Assembly: GCA_030682835.1 (NCBI GenBank)
Contig: JAUXNG010000005.1
Location: forward strand, 53,093 to 117,092
DNA from: Hydrogenophaga sp.
GTDB taxonomy: Bacteria; Pseudomonadota; Gammaproteobacteria; Burkholderiales; Burkholderiaceae_C
Length of the DNA: 64,000 nucleotides
Reading direction: 5' to 3'
Within the stretch, counting starts at the first letter, position 1. Each line of letters starts with the position of its first letter. Shown here piece by piece: positions 8,731 through 17,239 of this stretch. The notes under the pieces were generated by a model that was not told the origin of the DNA, searched no databases, and saw nothing but the letters and a program-made list of their open reading frames with translations. A program made the translations under genes and the position numbers.

Positions 8731-11103
8731 ATGACCGCCCTGCAAGTCAAGCTCTGGCGCGACCTGAACCGCCTGCGTGCCCAGGTCATCACCATCGCCG
8801 TGGTGGTGGCCATTGGCGTGGCCGGGTTCGTGGGCATGTTCGCGGTGCACGACTCGCTGCAGACCTCGCGCGCGGCGTTCTACCGCGACAACCACCTGGC
8901 CGATCTGTTCGCCGGCGTGCGGCGGGCACCCGTGTCGCTGCGTGAGCGCATCGAAGCCATTCCCGGCGTGGCCGAGGTGCAGCTCACCGTGGCCTTTGAC
9001 GCGCAGGTGGCTCTGCCCGAGGTGCTGCAGCCGGTCACCGGCCGCTTCATCGGGCTCGACCTGGCCGCTGTGCACGCCGGGCGCCAGGGCCTGAACGCGC
9101 TCACGCTGCGCGCCGGCCGCTGGCCCGAGCGCAACAACAGCCAGCTTGAAGCCCTGGTGAGCGACCGCTTCGCCGCTGCCCGCAGCCTGAAGCCTGGTGA
9201 CGCGGTGCAGGCCATCTTCAACGGCCGGCTGGAACGCGTTCACATCGTGGGCACGGCGGTGTCGCCCGAATACGTGTTCGCGTCGCAGGGCGGCGCGCCA
9301 GACGACACCAGCTTCGGCATCTGGTGGATCGACGCCCAGCGCATGACGGAAGCCTTCGACATGCAGGGCGCCTTCAACCAGGCCGCGCTGCGCCTGCACG
9401 CGGGTGAGGCCGAGCCGCCCGTGCTCACCGTGCTCGACCGCCTGCTGGCGCCTTACGGCAGCATCGGCGCCGTGGGGCGCGACCGGCAGCTCTCCACCAA
9501 GATCGTGTCGGACGAGCTGGCGCAGCTCAAGGTGATGGGCACGGTGCTGCCGGCCATCTTCCTGGCCGTGGCCATGTTCATCCTCAACGTGGTGCTCAGC
9601 CGCCAGGTGGCCACGCAGCGCAGCCAGATCGCCGCGCTCAAGGCGCTGGGCTATGGCGATGGCGCCATCGCCTGGCACTACATCCAGCTCGCGCTGGTGA
9701 TTGCGGGCCTGGGGGTGCTGGCCGGGCTGGGCCTGAGCCAGCTCATCGGGCGCGGCATGCTCAGTCTGTACGACGAGGTGTTCCGCTTCAACCGCCTGGT
9801 CTACACCACCCACGCCGGGCTGGTGCTGGCCTCGGCGCTCATGGCCGGGCTGGCCGCCGCCGCCGGCACCTGGACGGCCATCCGCGCCGTGGTGCGTCTG
9901 CGCCCGGCGCAGGCCATGCTGCCGCCCGCGCCCCCGGCCTACAGCGCCACGCTGCTGGAGCGCCTGGGGCTGGGGCGCTTCCTCTCCACCAGTGCGCGCA
10001 TGGTGGTGCGCAACCTGGAGCGCCGGCCGCTTCGCGCGGCCTTCACCGTCACCGGGATCGCGCTGGCCGTGGCGCTGCAGATTTCCGGCGCCTTCTGGCT
10101 GGACGCCATCGCCCACATCGTCGACGTGCAGTTCCGCCAGGTGCAGCAGGGCGATGTGCTGGTCAACTTCCACCGCCCGGTGCCGGTGGACGCCGTGCGC
10201 GACCTGCGGCGCCTGCCCGGCGTGATCGACGCCGAGGTCTACCGCACCGAGCCCGTCAAGATCAGCCTGCGCGGCACCACCCAGGACACCGCCGTGATGG
10301 CCCTCAAGGGCGACGCGCGGCTGATGCGCCTGGTGGACGAACAGCGCGGCGCGCTCTCGCTGCCGTCCGAGGGCGTGGTGCTGTCGGCGCTGCTGGCCAA
10401 CGAGCTGGGCGCCCGCGTGGGCGACCGCGTGCAGATCGCGTTCCGGCTGTGGAGCCAGCGCACGGTGGAGGTGACCGTGGTGGACATCGCCCACACCATG
10501 TTCGGCCAGCTGCTCTACATGAACCTGGACACGCTCAACCGCCTGGCCGGCGACGGCCACGGCGTGGCCGACGCCGCGCTGCAGGTGGACCCTGCGGCCA
10601 TGCCCGCCTTCTGGGCGGCGGTTAAGGGGGCGCCGCTCATCAACTCGGTGTTTGACAAAGCCAGCACCATGACCGAGTTCAACCAGCGCACCTCGCGCAA
10701 CATGGGCGTGTTCAGCGGCATCCTCACGCTGTTTGCCGTGGCCATGGCCGTGGGCATCATCTACAACGCGGCGCGCATCTCGCTCTCGGAACGCTCATGG
10801 GAGCTGGCCAGCCTGCGCGTGCTGGGCATGACCCGCGCCGAGGTGTCGGTGCTGTTGCTGGCCGAACTGCTGGCCGAACTGTTGATCGCCCTGCCCATCG
10901 GCGCGCTGCTGGGCTGGGGCCTGGCCTCGCTGATGATGCGGCTCATGTCGAGCGACGCGATTGATTTCCCGGTGGTCATCGAGCCCGCCACCTACGCATC
11001 GGCCGCGCTCATCGTGCTGGCCGCCGGCGTGGTCAGCGCCCTGCTGGTGCGCCGGCAGATCGACCGCCTGGACCTGGTTTCCGTTTTGAAAGTACGCGAA
11101 TGA
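8731..11103 (+). CDS. FtsX-domain ABC exporter permease (YbbP-like)
   Basis: This 790-residue membrane protein has an N-terminal anchor ([18 protein letters not shown]). Two FtsX-type transmembrane modules follow, at about residues 265-385 and 650-785, separated by a second anchor ([19 protein letters not shown]) and a periplasmic region. This double layout and length match YbbP (about 804 residues) rather than MacB, which is fused to its ATPase. It acts in the inner membrane with the upstream ATPase, probably by mechanotransmission to the periplasm rather than classical translocation. Its stop overlaps the start of the adaptor gene (ATGA), so the two are coupled. The substrate is unknown. 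Confidence 0.9.
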   Translation: MTALQVKLWRDLNRLRAQVITIAVVVAIGVAGFVGMFAVHDSLQTSRAAFYRDNHLADLFAGVRRAPVSLRERIEAIPGVAEVQLTVAFDAQVALPEVLQPVTGRFIGLDLAAVHAGRQGLNALTLRAGRWPERNNSQLEALVSDRFAAARSLKPGDAVQAIFNGRLERVHIVGTAVSPEYVFASQGGAPDDTSFGIWWIDAQRMTEAFDMQGAFNQAALRLHAGEAEPPVLTVLDRLLAPYGSIGAVGRDRQLSTKIVSDELAQLKVMGTVLPAIFLAVAMFILNVVLSRQVATQRSQIAALKALGYGDGAIAWHYIQLALVIAGLGVLAGLGLSQLIGRGMLSLYDEVFRFNRLVYTTHAGLVLASALMAGLAAAAGTWTAIRAVVRLRPAQAMLPPAPPAYSATLLERLGLGRFLSTSARMVVRNLERRPLRAAFTVTGIALAVALQISGAFWLDAIAHIVDVQFRQVQQGDVLVNFHRPVPVDAVRDLRRLPGVIDAEVYRTEPVKISLRGTTQDTAVMALKGDARLMRLVDEQRGALSLPSEGVVLSALLANELGARVGDRVQIAFRLWSQRTVEVTVVDIAHTMFGQLLYMNLDTLNRLAGDGHGVADAALQVDPAAMPAFWAAVKGAPLINSVFDKASTMTEFNQRTSRNMGVFSGILTLFAVAMAVGIIYNAARISLSERSWELASLRVLGMTRAEVSVLLLAELLAELLIALPIGALLGWGLASLMMRLMSSDAIDFPVVIEPATYASAALIVLAAGVVSALLVRRQIDRLDLVSVLKVRE

Positions 11104-12329
11104 AGAACGCCCACAACAAAGGTCTGAGCCGCCGCTGGCTCATCGGCGGCCTCGCCGTGGTGGCCCTTGCCGCCGTGCTCTGGGCTGCTTACCGCCCGCG
11201 CCCGCTGGTGGTGGAAACCGCCACCGTGGCCGAAGGCCGGTTTGAACAGGTCATCGAAGAAGACGGCCGCCTGCGCCTGCAGCAGCGCTACACCGTCACC
11301 GCCCCCACCGCCGCGCAGCTGCAGCGGCCCACGCTCAAGGTGGGCGACACGGTGCAGGCCGGCCAGGTGGTGGCCGAGCTCGCCCCAGCCGCCCCCGCCA
11401 TGATCGACACCCGTACCCGCAGCGTGCTGCAGGAACGCGTGGGCAGTGCCGACGCCGCCCGCAGCGCCGCCGGTGCCAACGTGCGGCGCCTGCAAGCCGC
11501 CTTGTCGCAAGCCGTGCTGGAAGCCGAACGCGCCGAACAGCTCGCCCGCGACAACTTCATCGCCCCGTCTGCCCGCGACCAGGCCCGCCTGGCCCGTGAA
11601 GCCGCGCAGCAGGCCCTGCGCGCCGGCCAGGCCGAACAGGCCGCCGCCGACCACGCGCTCGGCGAAGCCCGCGCCGCACTGCAACGCGCCCAGCCCAGCG
11701 GGGCAGTGGCTTCGGCGCAAGGACTGTGGTCGCTCACCAGCCCCGTCACCGGCCGCGTGCTCCGGCTGCACAAGGAAAACAGCGAACCCGTCACCGCCGG
11801 GCAAGCCTTGATGGAAATTGGCGACACCGCCGCGCTCGAAGCCGTGGTCGACGTGCTCTCGGGCGACGCCCCGCGCATCACGCCCGGCGCCGCCGTGCAG
11901 CTGGCCACCGGCCGCAGCCAGCCCCCGCTGGCCGGCACCGTGGCCCGCATCGAACCCCAGGCCTTCACCAAAGTCTCGGCGCTGGGCATTGAAGAGCAGC
12001 GTGTCAACGTGGTGGTGACGCTGGACGCCAAAGCCGAAGACCTGCAACGCCTGGGCGACGGCTTCCGGGTGGACGCACGCATCACGCTTTCGGCGCAAGA
12101 CGGCGCTCTGCTCGTGCCCTCCGCCGCGCTGGTGCGCGACGGCGACAAAGGCTGGCGCGTGTTCGTCGTGGAGGGCGGCAAGGCCCGCGCCAGAACCGTC
12201 ACCTTCCAGGACCGCCACGCCGACAGTGCCTGGGTGCAGGACGGGCTGAAGGCGGGGGAGGTGGTGATTCTGTATCCCGGGAGTGCGATGGAAGAGGGCC
12301 GGGCGGTGAAGGTCAGGGGCGCACCGTGA
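11100..12329 (+). CDS. HlyD/MacA-type periplasmic adaptor subunit of ABC exporter
   Basis: This 409-residue protein has one N-terminal membrane anchor (WLIGGLAVVALAAVLWAAY). A split biotinyl-lipoyl domain follows (VTAPTAAQLQRPTLKVGDTVQAGQVVAEL and SPVTGRVLRLHKENSEPVTAGQALMEIGD). Between the halves, residues about 100-200, is an Ala/Glu/Arg-rich helical hairpin (for example DQARLAREAAQQALRAGQAEQ). The C-terminus is a beta-barrel with VPSAALVRDG. Such adaptors bridge an inner-membrane transporter to a TolC-type channel. No outer-membrane factor gene is in the window, so a TolC encoded elsewhere would be needed. A YbbAP-type pair with its own adaptor resembles DevBCA/MacAB more than E. coli YbbAP. 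Confidence 0.88.
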   Translation: MKNAHNKGLSRRWLIGGLAVVALAAVLWAAYRPRPLVVETATVAEGRFEQVIEEDGRLRLQQRYTVTAPTAAQLQRPTLKVGDTVQAGQVVAELAPAAPAMIDTRTRSVLQERVGSADAARSAAGANVRRLQAALSQAVLEAERAEQLARDNFIAPSARDQARLAREAAQQALRAGQAEQAAADHALGEARAALQRAQPSGAVASAQGLWSLTSPVTGRVLRLHKENSEPVTAGQALMEIGDTAALEAVVDVLSGDAPRITPGAAVQLATGRSQPPLAGTVARIEPQAFTKVSALGIEEQRVNVVVTLDAKAEDLQRLGDGFRVDARITLSAQDGALLVPSAALVRDGDKGWRVFVVEGGKARARTVTFQDRHADSAWVQDGLKAGEVVILYPGSAMEEGRAVKVRGAP

Positions 12330-12579
12330 CTGCTTTCGACCCAGAGCAGGCGGCCGGCCACAATCGGAAAGTCGGCCGAGCAACAGCTCGGTGCAAGCGT
12401 GTGCAGCTCGCTACCTGGTAGCACCGCCCGCTGCCTCCGCGCTGGTGCGCGAGGGTTAAAAGTTCGACATTTCCATCGTGGCTATCAGTCGGCACAAGCC
12501 GAAACCCTCACGGCGTGCCGCTCGTTCGGGACGCGGAAGGCTGTTTCATTTGTTGGCTCTCAGAAAGCGAGTTTTTTGC
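12330..12579. other. 250-bp gap before PD-(D/E)XK-like gene
   Basis: I see no gene here. A short G/C-rich inverted repeat (GGCCGAGC/GCTCGG, about 12372-12388) lies near the exporter end. The right half is less G/C-rich than the surroundings and ends in a T-run just before the next start. No recombination site or terminator is convincing. Confidence 0.4.
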
Positions 12580-13407
12580 ATGTCGATCACCAAGGGCAAT
12601 CACATCATCACCGGGTTATCGGACTGGCAGGCGCACGCTGGGCCCAAGAGCAAGGGTCACTGGGTCGACGACCGAAGTGCCAAAGAGGTTGCCCGGGCAT
12701 GGCTTGCCAGTGGCCAGCAACTTCCAGCCGAGGTTTGCGCTGCACTCGCGGGACACCCCCGGTTCGGCGCGGTCCTGGAATGGCAAGCGGAACCTGAGGC
12801 CAAGCTTCGCTTTGACGACTTCGCCGGTGAACCAAGGAACAGCGATCTGGCAGTTCACGTTCGGGACGCAGTGGGTAGCTACTTGATTGCCATTGAGGCC
12901 AAAGCGGATGAATCCTACGGAGCAACCATCGCTCAAACCCTGGCGGCCGCAAGGAAGAGGCTTGATGCGAACCCTCGGTCAAATGGCTTGAATCGTGTTC
13001 GCCAGCTTCATGAAGCCCTGTTGGGCGTCCCGGTGGCGCAAGCCGCCGAATGTGCGGGCCTGCGTTATCAACTGCTGACAGCAGCGGCGGGTGCACTCTG
13101 TGACGGCGAGCGCCGTGCCTACGCCCGCACTGTGCTGCTGATCCAGGAGTTCGTCACCAAGAAGACAGACGACGCCAACCATGCCCGCAATACACATGAT
13201 CTGTTGAACTTCATGAATGCCCTGCATCCCGGAACTGCCTCGGAAGTGCAACCAGGCAGGCTGTACGGCCCGTTCGAAGTTCCCGGGGGGAAGCTTCTGA
13301 AAAAACCGCCTGAACTCTACATTGGGAAGGTCACGCGCAACCTTCGCGCCACGGGGACTGCACGCTCAGGCGGAGCGGCAGCGGTGAACGACGGCTTTCC
13401 TCTTTGA
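12580..13407 (+). CDS. Uncharacterised PD-(D/E)XK nuclease-like protein (DUF6946-like)
   Basis: This 275-residue protein carries a plausible PD-(D/E)XK core. NSDLAVHVRD supplies an Asp on one strand, and YLIAIEAKADESYG follows with the E-x-K pair about 20 residues on. The overall layout (N-terminal Trp-rich region, core, then LRYQLLTAAAGALCDGERRAYARTVLLIQEF) resembles what I recall of the DUF6946 family; that name is from memory. I start it at the ATG before SITKGNH because the upstream 34 codons are Arg-rich and look non-coding. Base composition is lower in G/C than the neighbours, and it stands alone between an exporter and a pseudogene, which suggests acquisition. A role in DNA cleavage or defence is speculation. 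Confidence 0.65.
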   Translation: MSITKGNHIITGLSDWQAHAGPKSKGHWVDDRSAKEVARAWLASGQQLPAEVCAALAGHPRFGAVLEWQAEPEAKLRFDDFAGEPRNSDLAVHVRDAVGSYLIAIEAKADESYGATIAQTLAAARKRLDANPRSNGLNRVRQLHEALLGVPVAQAAECAGLRYQLLTAAAGALCDGERRAYARTVLLIQEFVTKKTDDANHARNTHDLLNFMNALHPGTASEVQPGRLYGPFEVPGGKLLKKPPELYIGKVTRNLRATGTARSGGAAAVNDGFPL

Positions 13408-13738
13408 CTGCCGACTGTTGGGCCACTGCGCAGTCGGGGGCGCTGACGGTGGCAATCAGGGCGCGCGGTGTGATCTGCCACGACAGGCTCCACCGGTCCT
13501 TGCACCAGCCGCAGGCGCTGGCCGGGCCGCCGTTGAGTCCGAGGCAGGTGATGCCCATCACGGTGAACTCGACCGTGAGCACCTCGCCTTCGTGCCCGGC
13601 GGGGTAGACGAGGAGGGAGCGGTGGACTGCCTCCTCCGCGTTATCCGGGAATGTCTCGGCGCAGAACCTCGCGGCTGCTTTGGAGGTGCCATTGAACAAG
13701 AGGCAGACGGTGTTTTTTCTTGCCAGAGTGAACCTCAT
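13331..13738 (-). pseudogene. Decayed VOC-fold (PhnB/3-demethylubiquinone methyltransferase-like) gene
   Basis: The minus strand reads KNTVCLLFNGTSKAAARF, AETFPDNAEEAVHR, VLTVEFTVMGITCLGLNGGP and CGWCKDRWSLSWQITPRAL. These are the conserved blocks of the PhnB-like glyoxalase/VOC family. The stretch between LNGGP and CGWCKD is too short: about 33 family residues (the usual FKHSEAFSFQ... segment) are missing in frame. After WQITPR the family pattern fades, and the frame runs into the 3' end of the convergent gene at 12580-13407. I therefore call it a truncated, internally deleted remnant. A rearranged but expressed short protein is possible but less likely. Confidence 0.7.
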
Positions 13739-14208
13739 TGATCGCTTGAGCCGCTGGTTGGGGTAGGCGCAACGCCAACTTTCAGCGAGGAGTTGGTGGC
13801 GAGCCCTGAGACAGTTTCGCTGCTCCACCACCCGCGGTGGTCGATCAGGTGTAACGGTTCAACAAGCAGTGCAGCGAGAGCGGGCACTTACATTCTTGGC
13901 GACGCACAACGCGCCATCCACCTCTGCTTCGGGAAACTGCCACTTTTCCATGCATGACGCGCCACCCGGGGAACCATGCGTAATGCCCTGTCCGTTGTGA
14001 CTCGATGCGGGTCGGGCCGGGGCGCCGCAAGAAGCTCCCGTTGCGCCTGTACGAGGCAGACGTTTTGTTGCCCTTGCATGAGCAGGTCCGCGCCAAAATT
14101 TCCCTTGGCCGTCTGTGCTTGCGCGCGGTACGCGTTCGACACAGCGATGGGTGCAGGTGCTTATCCACCGCACGACCTTTTCAACTTCGACCCTCCAGGA
14201 GGACGACC
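13739..14208. other. 470-bp region without recognised gene
   Basis: Several open frames overlap here on both strands, but none has recognisable domains or a good ribosome-binding site. A minus-strand stretch near 13870-13960 reads WQFPEAEVDGALCVAKN in one frame, which looks protein-like, but I could not assign it. The right end must hold the phasin promoter; no clear -35/-10 pair stands out. Confidence 0.4.
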
Positions 14209-14730
14209 ATGGCAAGCAAATCATCCACCACCGCCCGCCGGTCCACCGAATCTGAACAGACCCCCATGAACATGGCGGGGTACCAGCAATTTGCCGACCT
14301 GACCGAGAACTCCGCGGCCCTGTTCCGTGAAATCGAAGCGGTACAGCAGATCCATCAGCATTCCGCACAACGCTCCGCTTTGAAATTGCAGCAAGCGGCG
14401 GAGCAGATGCGCAACTCCACCAGCAGCACAGAGCTGCTCAGCATCCAGTCCACGTTGATGATGGGTGGCATGCAGGAAATGGTGCAGTACATGCAGGAGT
14501 TGTCGGTGACGCTGTTGCGCATGCAGGTGGCGCTGGTGCCCAAGCAACCCTTTGGCCGTGGCCCCGAAGGCACTGCTGCTTCTGGCCTCGAAGGGCAGTC
14601 TGCCCACCCGTTAAGTGCCGCATCAACGGCACAGGACGCCGCCACGGCCGCCACGGCCGCGGTGTTGCAGTCGTGGACCAACATGCTGGGGGCTGGGCTC
14701 CATCAGGCGGATGGCCGGTCCCCGCACTGA
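14209..14730 (+). CDS. Phasin-family (polyhydroxyalkanoate granule-associated) protein
   Basis: This 173-residue protein is amphipathic, helical and rich in Ala, Gln, Met and Ser. It includes YQQFADLTENSAALFREIEA and a mid-section QSTLMMGGMQEMVQYMQELS, followed by a low-complexity Ala/Thr tail. The pattern fits phasins, which coat polyhydroxyalkanoate granules, although it lacks a strongly diagnostic motif. The start is set by a perfect AGGAGG at 14197-14202, six bases before the ATG, suggesting high translation as expected for a granule coat protein. No pha synthesis genes are nearby. An unrelated helical protein is the main alternative. Confidence 0.65.
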   Translation: MASKSSTTARRSTESEQTPMNMAGYQQFADLTENSAALFREIEAVQQIHQHSAQRSALKLQQAAEQMRNSTSSTELLSIQSTLMMGGMQEMVQYMQELSVTLLRMQVALVPKQPFGRGPEGTAASGLEGQSAHPLSAASTAQDAATAATAAVLQSWTNMLGAGLHQADGRSPH

Positions 14731-14740
14731 CTCCCCGCCT

Positions 14741-15718
14741 TCACCGCTGTGCTGTTGATGGGATGGAGCCCAGCAGAGCCAGCACTGCCTCGCGCACCGC
14801 TGGGTCGTGCCCCACCAGCAGATGGCCGCCCTGCTCAAAGCCGATGAACCGGGCACCGGGAATCTGGCTGGCGGTATAGGCCGCGGGCGCGTAGGTTCCA
14901 AAGGCGTCGTCGCGCGCGCTCACCACCAGCGTGGGTGCCTGCACGGAGCCGAGTGCGTACGGCTGCTGGAGGCTTTTGCCAAGCCGCGTGTCGTCATGCA
15001 GCCCTTGGGCTCGTGCCGATACCGGAAGGATGCGTTCGGCCGCCTCGTGCACGCGGACGCGCTCGCTGGCGCTGGCGTCGGCCACCAGCTCGGGTGGCGT
15101 GGCCAGCACATGCCGTATGACCTGGTCGCGCGCCAGCTTCAGCCCGGCCCAGAAGACCAAGTCTGATCCGAGCAGGCGCAGCAGCAGTGTGTCTTTTCGG
15201 TCTGAAATGGGGGGTGTGCCGGCCACCACGTCGCCCGGCTTCCAGGCGATGGGCACCACCAGCACCAGGGCGCTCACGCGCGCCGGGTGGCGAATGGCCG
15301 TCTGCAGGGCCGAAGGGCTGCCTGCCGACACGCCCATGACCGCTGCTCGCTCCATGCCCAGCGCGTCAAGCACGCACACATGCGCGTCGGCCTGCGCCTC
15401 GGGCGACGCGTCGGCCGGGCGGGGCGTGCGCAGGTAGCCGAAGCGAGACACCGCGATCACCCGCACGCCGTGCTGCGTGAGCGTTTTCGCCCAGGCCATG
15501 CCTTGGTCGTGGCCGCCGCCGCTGCCGTGAACGACCAGCAGCGGCATGCCTTCGCCCGCTTGCTGTACCTCGATGGGCCCGCACCGCGTGCCCAGCACCA
15601 CGCTGCCGGCGGATGACAACGCTTTGGCCTGTGCCATGTCGTCGCGGAACTGCCTGCCGGTCCACAGGGCCGCGGCCAGCAGGCTCAGGGCCACGAGCCC
15701 CCACGTCAGCGTTTTCAT
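14741..15718 (-). CDS. Alpha/beta-hydrolase, membrane-anchored or secreted
   Basis: This 325-residue protein has an N-terminal hydrophobic segment (LTWGLVALSLLAAALW) and then an alpha/beta-hydrolase fold. The oxyanion region is VVHGSGGGHDQG, the nucleophile elbow GVSAGS supplies the serine, Asp is in SARDDAFG, and His is in QGGHLLVGHD. The substrate is not predictable. It sits between the phasin and rsgA genes, reading toward the phasin. A degenerate copy of its first 35 codons lies 1.5 kb away at 17132-17239, in the same orientation, which shows an old duplication of this gene. Confidence 0.85.
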   Translation of the reverse strand: MKTLTWGLVALSLLAAALWTGRQFRDDMAQAKALSSAGSVVLGTRCGPIEVQQAGEGMPLLVVHGSGGGHDQGMAWAKTLTQHGVRVIAVSRFGYLRTPRPADASPEAQADAHVCVLDALGMERAAVMGVSAGSPSALQTAIRHPARVSALVLVVPIAWKPGDVVAGTPPISDRKDTLLLRLLGSDLVFWAGLKLARDQVIRHVLATPPELVADASASERVRVHEAAERILPVSARAQGLHDDTRLGKSLQQPYALGSVQAPTLVVSARDDAFGTYAPAAYTASQIPGARFIGFEQGGHLLVGHDPAVREAVLALLGSIPSTAQR

Positions 15719-15848
15719 GCTGGGCTCTCAGCCTGCTTGGCTCACCCGACGCATGCGGTGTACCGCGCCGCGGTTCGGTGCGCGCAACAGTCGCGCGGCA
15801 AGCGCGGCGCACAAGAGGTGGCGGGCTCGCCCGCAACACGGCGCGAAG

Positions 15849-16913
15849 TCACACGCCGTCCCCGTTCTTGTGCTTCTTGTAGCTATGGACAAAGCGGCCA
15901 AACGCACGGTCTTTTTTGCGCCGGTCGATGTAAGAGAGGTCGTTGAATTCGGCTTCCTTCTGCAGCTTCATGTAGTTTTGCAGGTGTTCATCGCTCAGTC
16001 CGCCCCGGTCGATGGCGGCGCGCACCGCGCAACCGGGTTCGTGCTCATGGCGGCAGTCGGGATACCGGCAGCGCTGCGCCATCGCACCAATGTCGGCGAA
16101 CGTTTCCGCTATGCCCTCCTGGGTGCCGAGCATGCCCAGCTCGCGCATGCCGGGCATGTCGATCAGCAGCCCGCCGTGCTCCATCACCATCAGCTGGCGC
16201 CGCGTGGTGGTGTGCCGCCCTTCGCCGGTGGCGCTGACCGCGCGGGTTTCGTACGCGCCGTCCCCGAGCAGCCGGTTGATGAGCGTGGTCTTGCCCACCC
16301 CTGACGAGCCGAGCAGGCAATAGGTCTTGCCGGGAACGATGAGCTCGCGCACGCGTTCAACACCCGCACCGGTGACGTTGCTGAGGCAGACGATTGGCGA
16401 TGTCACCCCCATGGCCAGAAGCTGGGCGACCAGTTGTTCCAGAGCTTGCGGCGTGACCAGATCCGTTTTGGTGAGCAGCACGACGGAATCGATGTGGTCT
16501 TCCCGCGTCATCACCAGGTAGCGCAGCAGCCGCGGGACATTGAAGTCGAAGTGGCAGGACTGCACGATGAACGCGACGTCGATGTTGGCCGCCATCATCT
16601 GGTACTCGACGTCACGGCCTGCGGTCTTGCGCCGCAGGAACGAACGCCGCGGCAGCAGCTGGTGAATGCTGGCCTGGGTGCCGGCGTCGCGGTAGTGCAC
16701 GCACACCCAGTCGCCCACGCAGGGCAGTTCAACGGAAGACTCGGCGAGGTGGAGGAACCTGCCCGTCAGTTCGGCAGGCACCTCCTCGGCCTCGCCCCGT
16801 ATCAGGTAGCGGCCCCGGTCGACCGCGGTGATCCGGGCGACGGAGAAGCCGGCCCCGCACGGTTCGCCGGGGGTGTCTGCCAGCCAGTGGCTCAGGCCGA
16901 GGGTGTTCAACAT
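15849..16913 (-). CDS. rsgA: Small ribosomal subunit biogenesis GTPase RsgA
   Basis: This 354-residue circularly permuted GTPase has the G4 motif LLTKTDL (146-152) ahead of the G1 P-loop GSSGVGKTT (202-210). G3 follows in LIDMPGMRELG. The N-terminus is an OB-fold, and a C-terminal zinc knuckle CRYPDCRHEHEPGC binds one metal through three Cys and one His. RsgA releases RbfA and checks late 30S subunit maturation. Length and motif order match the family. It stands alone, between an alpha/beta-hydrolase gene and a patch of gene remnants. Confidence 0.95.
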   Translation of the reverse strand: MLNTLGLSHWLADTPGEPCGAGFSVARITAVDRGRYLIRGEAEEVPAELTGRFLHLAESSVELPCVGDWVCVHYRDAGTQASIHQLLPRRSFLRRKTAGRDVEYQMMAANIDVAFIVQSCHFDFNVPRLLRYLVMTREDHIDSVVLLTKTDLVTPQALEQLVAQLLAMGVTSPIVCLSNVTGAGVERVRELIVPGKTYCLLGSSGVGKTTLINRLLGDGAYETRAVSATGEGRHTTTRRQLMVMEHGGLLIDMPGMRELGMLGTQEGIAETFADIGAMAQRCRYPDCRHEHEPGCAVRAAIDRGGLSDEHLQNYMKLQKEAEFNDLSYIDRRKKDRAFGRFVHSYKKHKNGDGV

Positions 16914-17029
16914 GCCGCGATTCTCAGATGGGGTTCACCGCTGTGGTGGGGTGCGCAGCCGACCCGACAGGCGCAGGTCGGCCGGAAAATTATCCCCCTG
17001 AACGGTTCCCGCGCAACGCCCTTGCAGCG

Positions 17030-17131
17030 CTACTGAGCGATCTCGACCGCCGCGCCGCGGTTTACCTCTGGCATGGCGGCCGCCGCGCGCCCGGCCGCAG
17101 CGCTCATCACCAGTCCGATGGCCACCCACTC
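17030..17131 (-). pseudogene. Remnant: C-terminal end of an EamA/RhtA-like exporter gene
   Basis: The minus strand reads EWVAIGLVMSAAAG and later PEVNRGAAVEIAQ followed by TAG. This aligns codon for codon with the C-terminus of the intact RhtA-like gene at 23842-24732 (QWLAIGLVMCAAAG ... PEVHRGPADEIVQ, stop). Only the last 33 codons or so remain, so it cannot encode a transporter. It abuts a hydrolase remnant on its upstream side. Confidence 0.75.
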
Positions 17132-17239
17132 AGCAACACACGACCAGCGGACGACAATGCCTTGGCCTGTGCCATGTCTGCCCGACAGCGCGCGCCGGTC
17201 CAGTAGGCGGCGGTCAGCAGCGCCTGCACGCCTCGCGTC
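17132..17239 (-). pseudogene. Remnant: N-terminal end of an alpha/beta-hydrolase gene
   Basis: The minus strand here is a diverged copy of the start of the hydrolase gene at 14741-15718. GACATGGCACAGGCCAA is shared exactly, and the flanking codons for DMAQAKALSSAG and WTGR are mostly conserved. Similarity starts just inside the histidine-kinase stop codon and ends after about 35 codons, where the EamA-like remnant begins. The two remnants are out of frame with each other, so no fusion protein is made. Confidence 0.75.

Noticed and set aside
13739..14208. Overlapping open frames on both strands, including a minus-strand frame with Trp/Glu-rich residues
   Set aside because: No ribosome-binding site, domain or sensible start. 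Overlapping frames are expected in high-G/C DNA.
14209..14730. Reading the phasin-like gene from a more upstream start
   Set aside because: The perfect AGGAGG six bases before the ATG at 14209 decides the start, and the upstream residues look non-coding.
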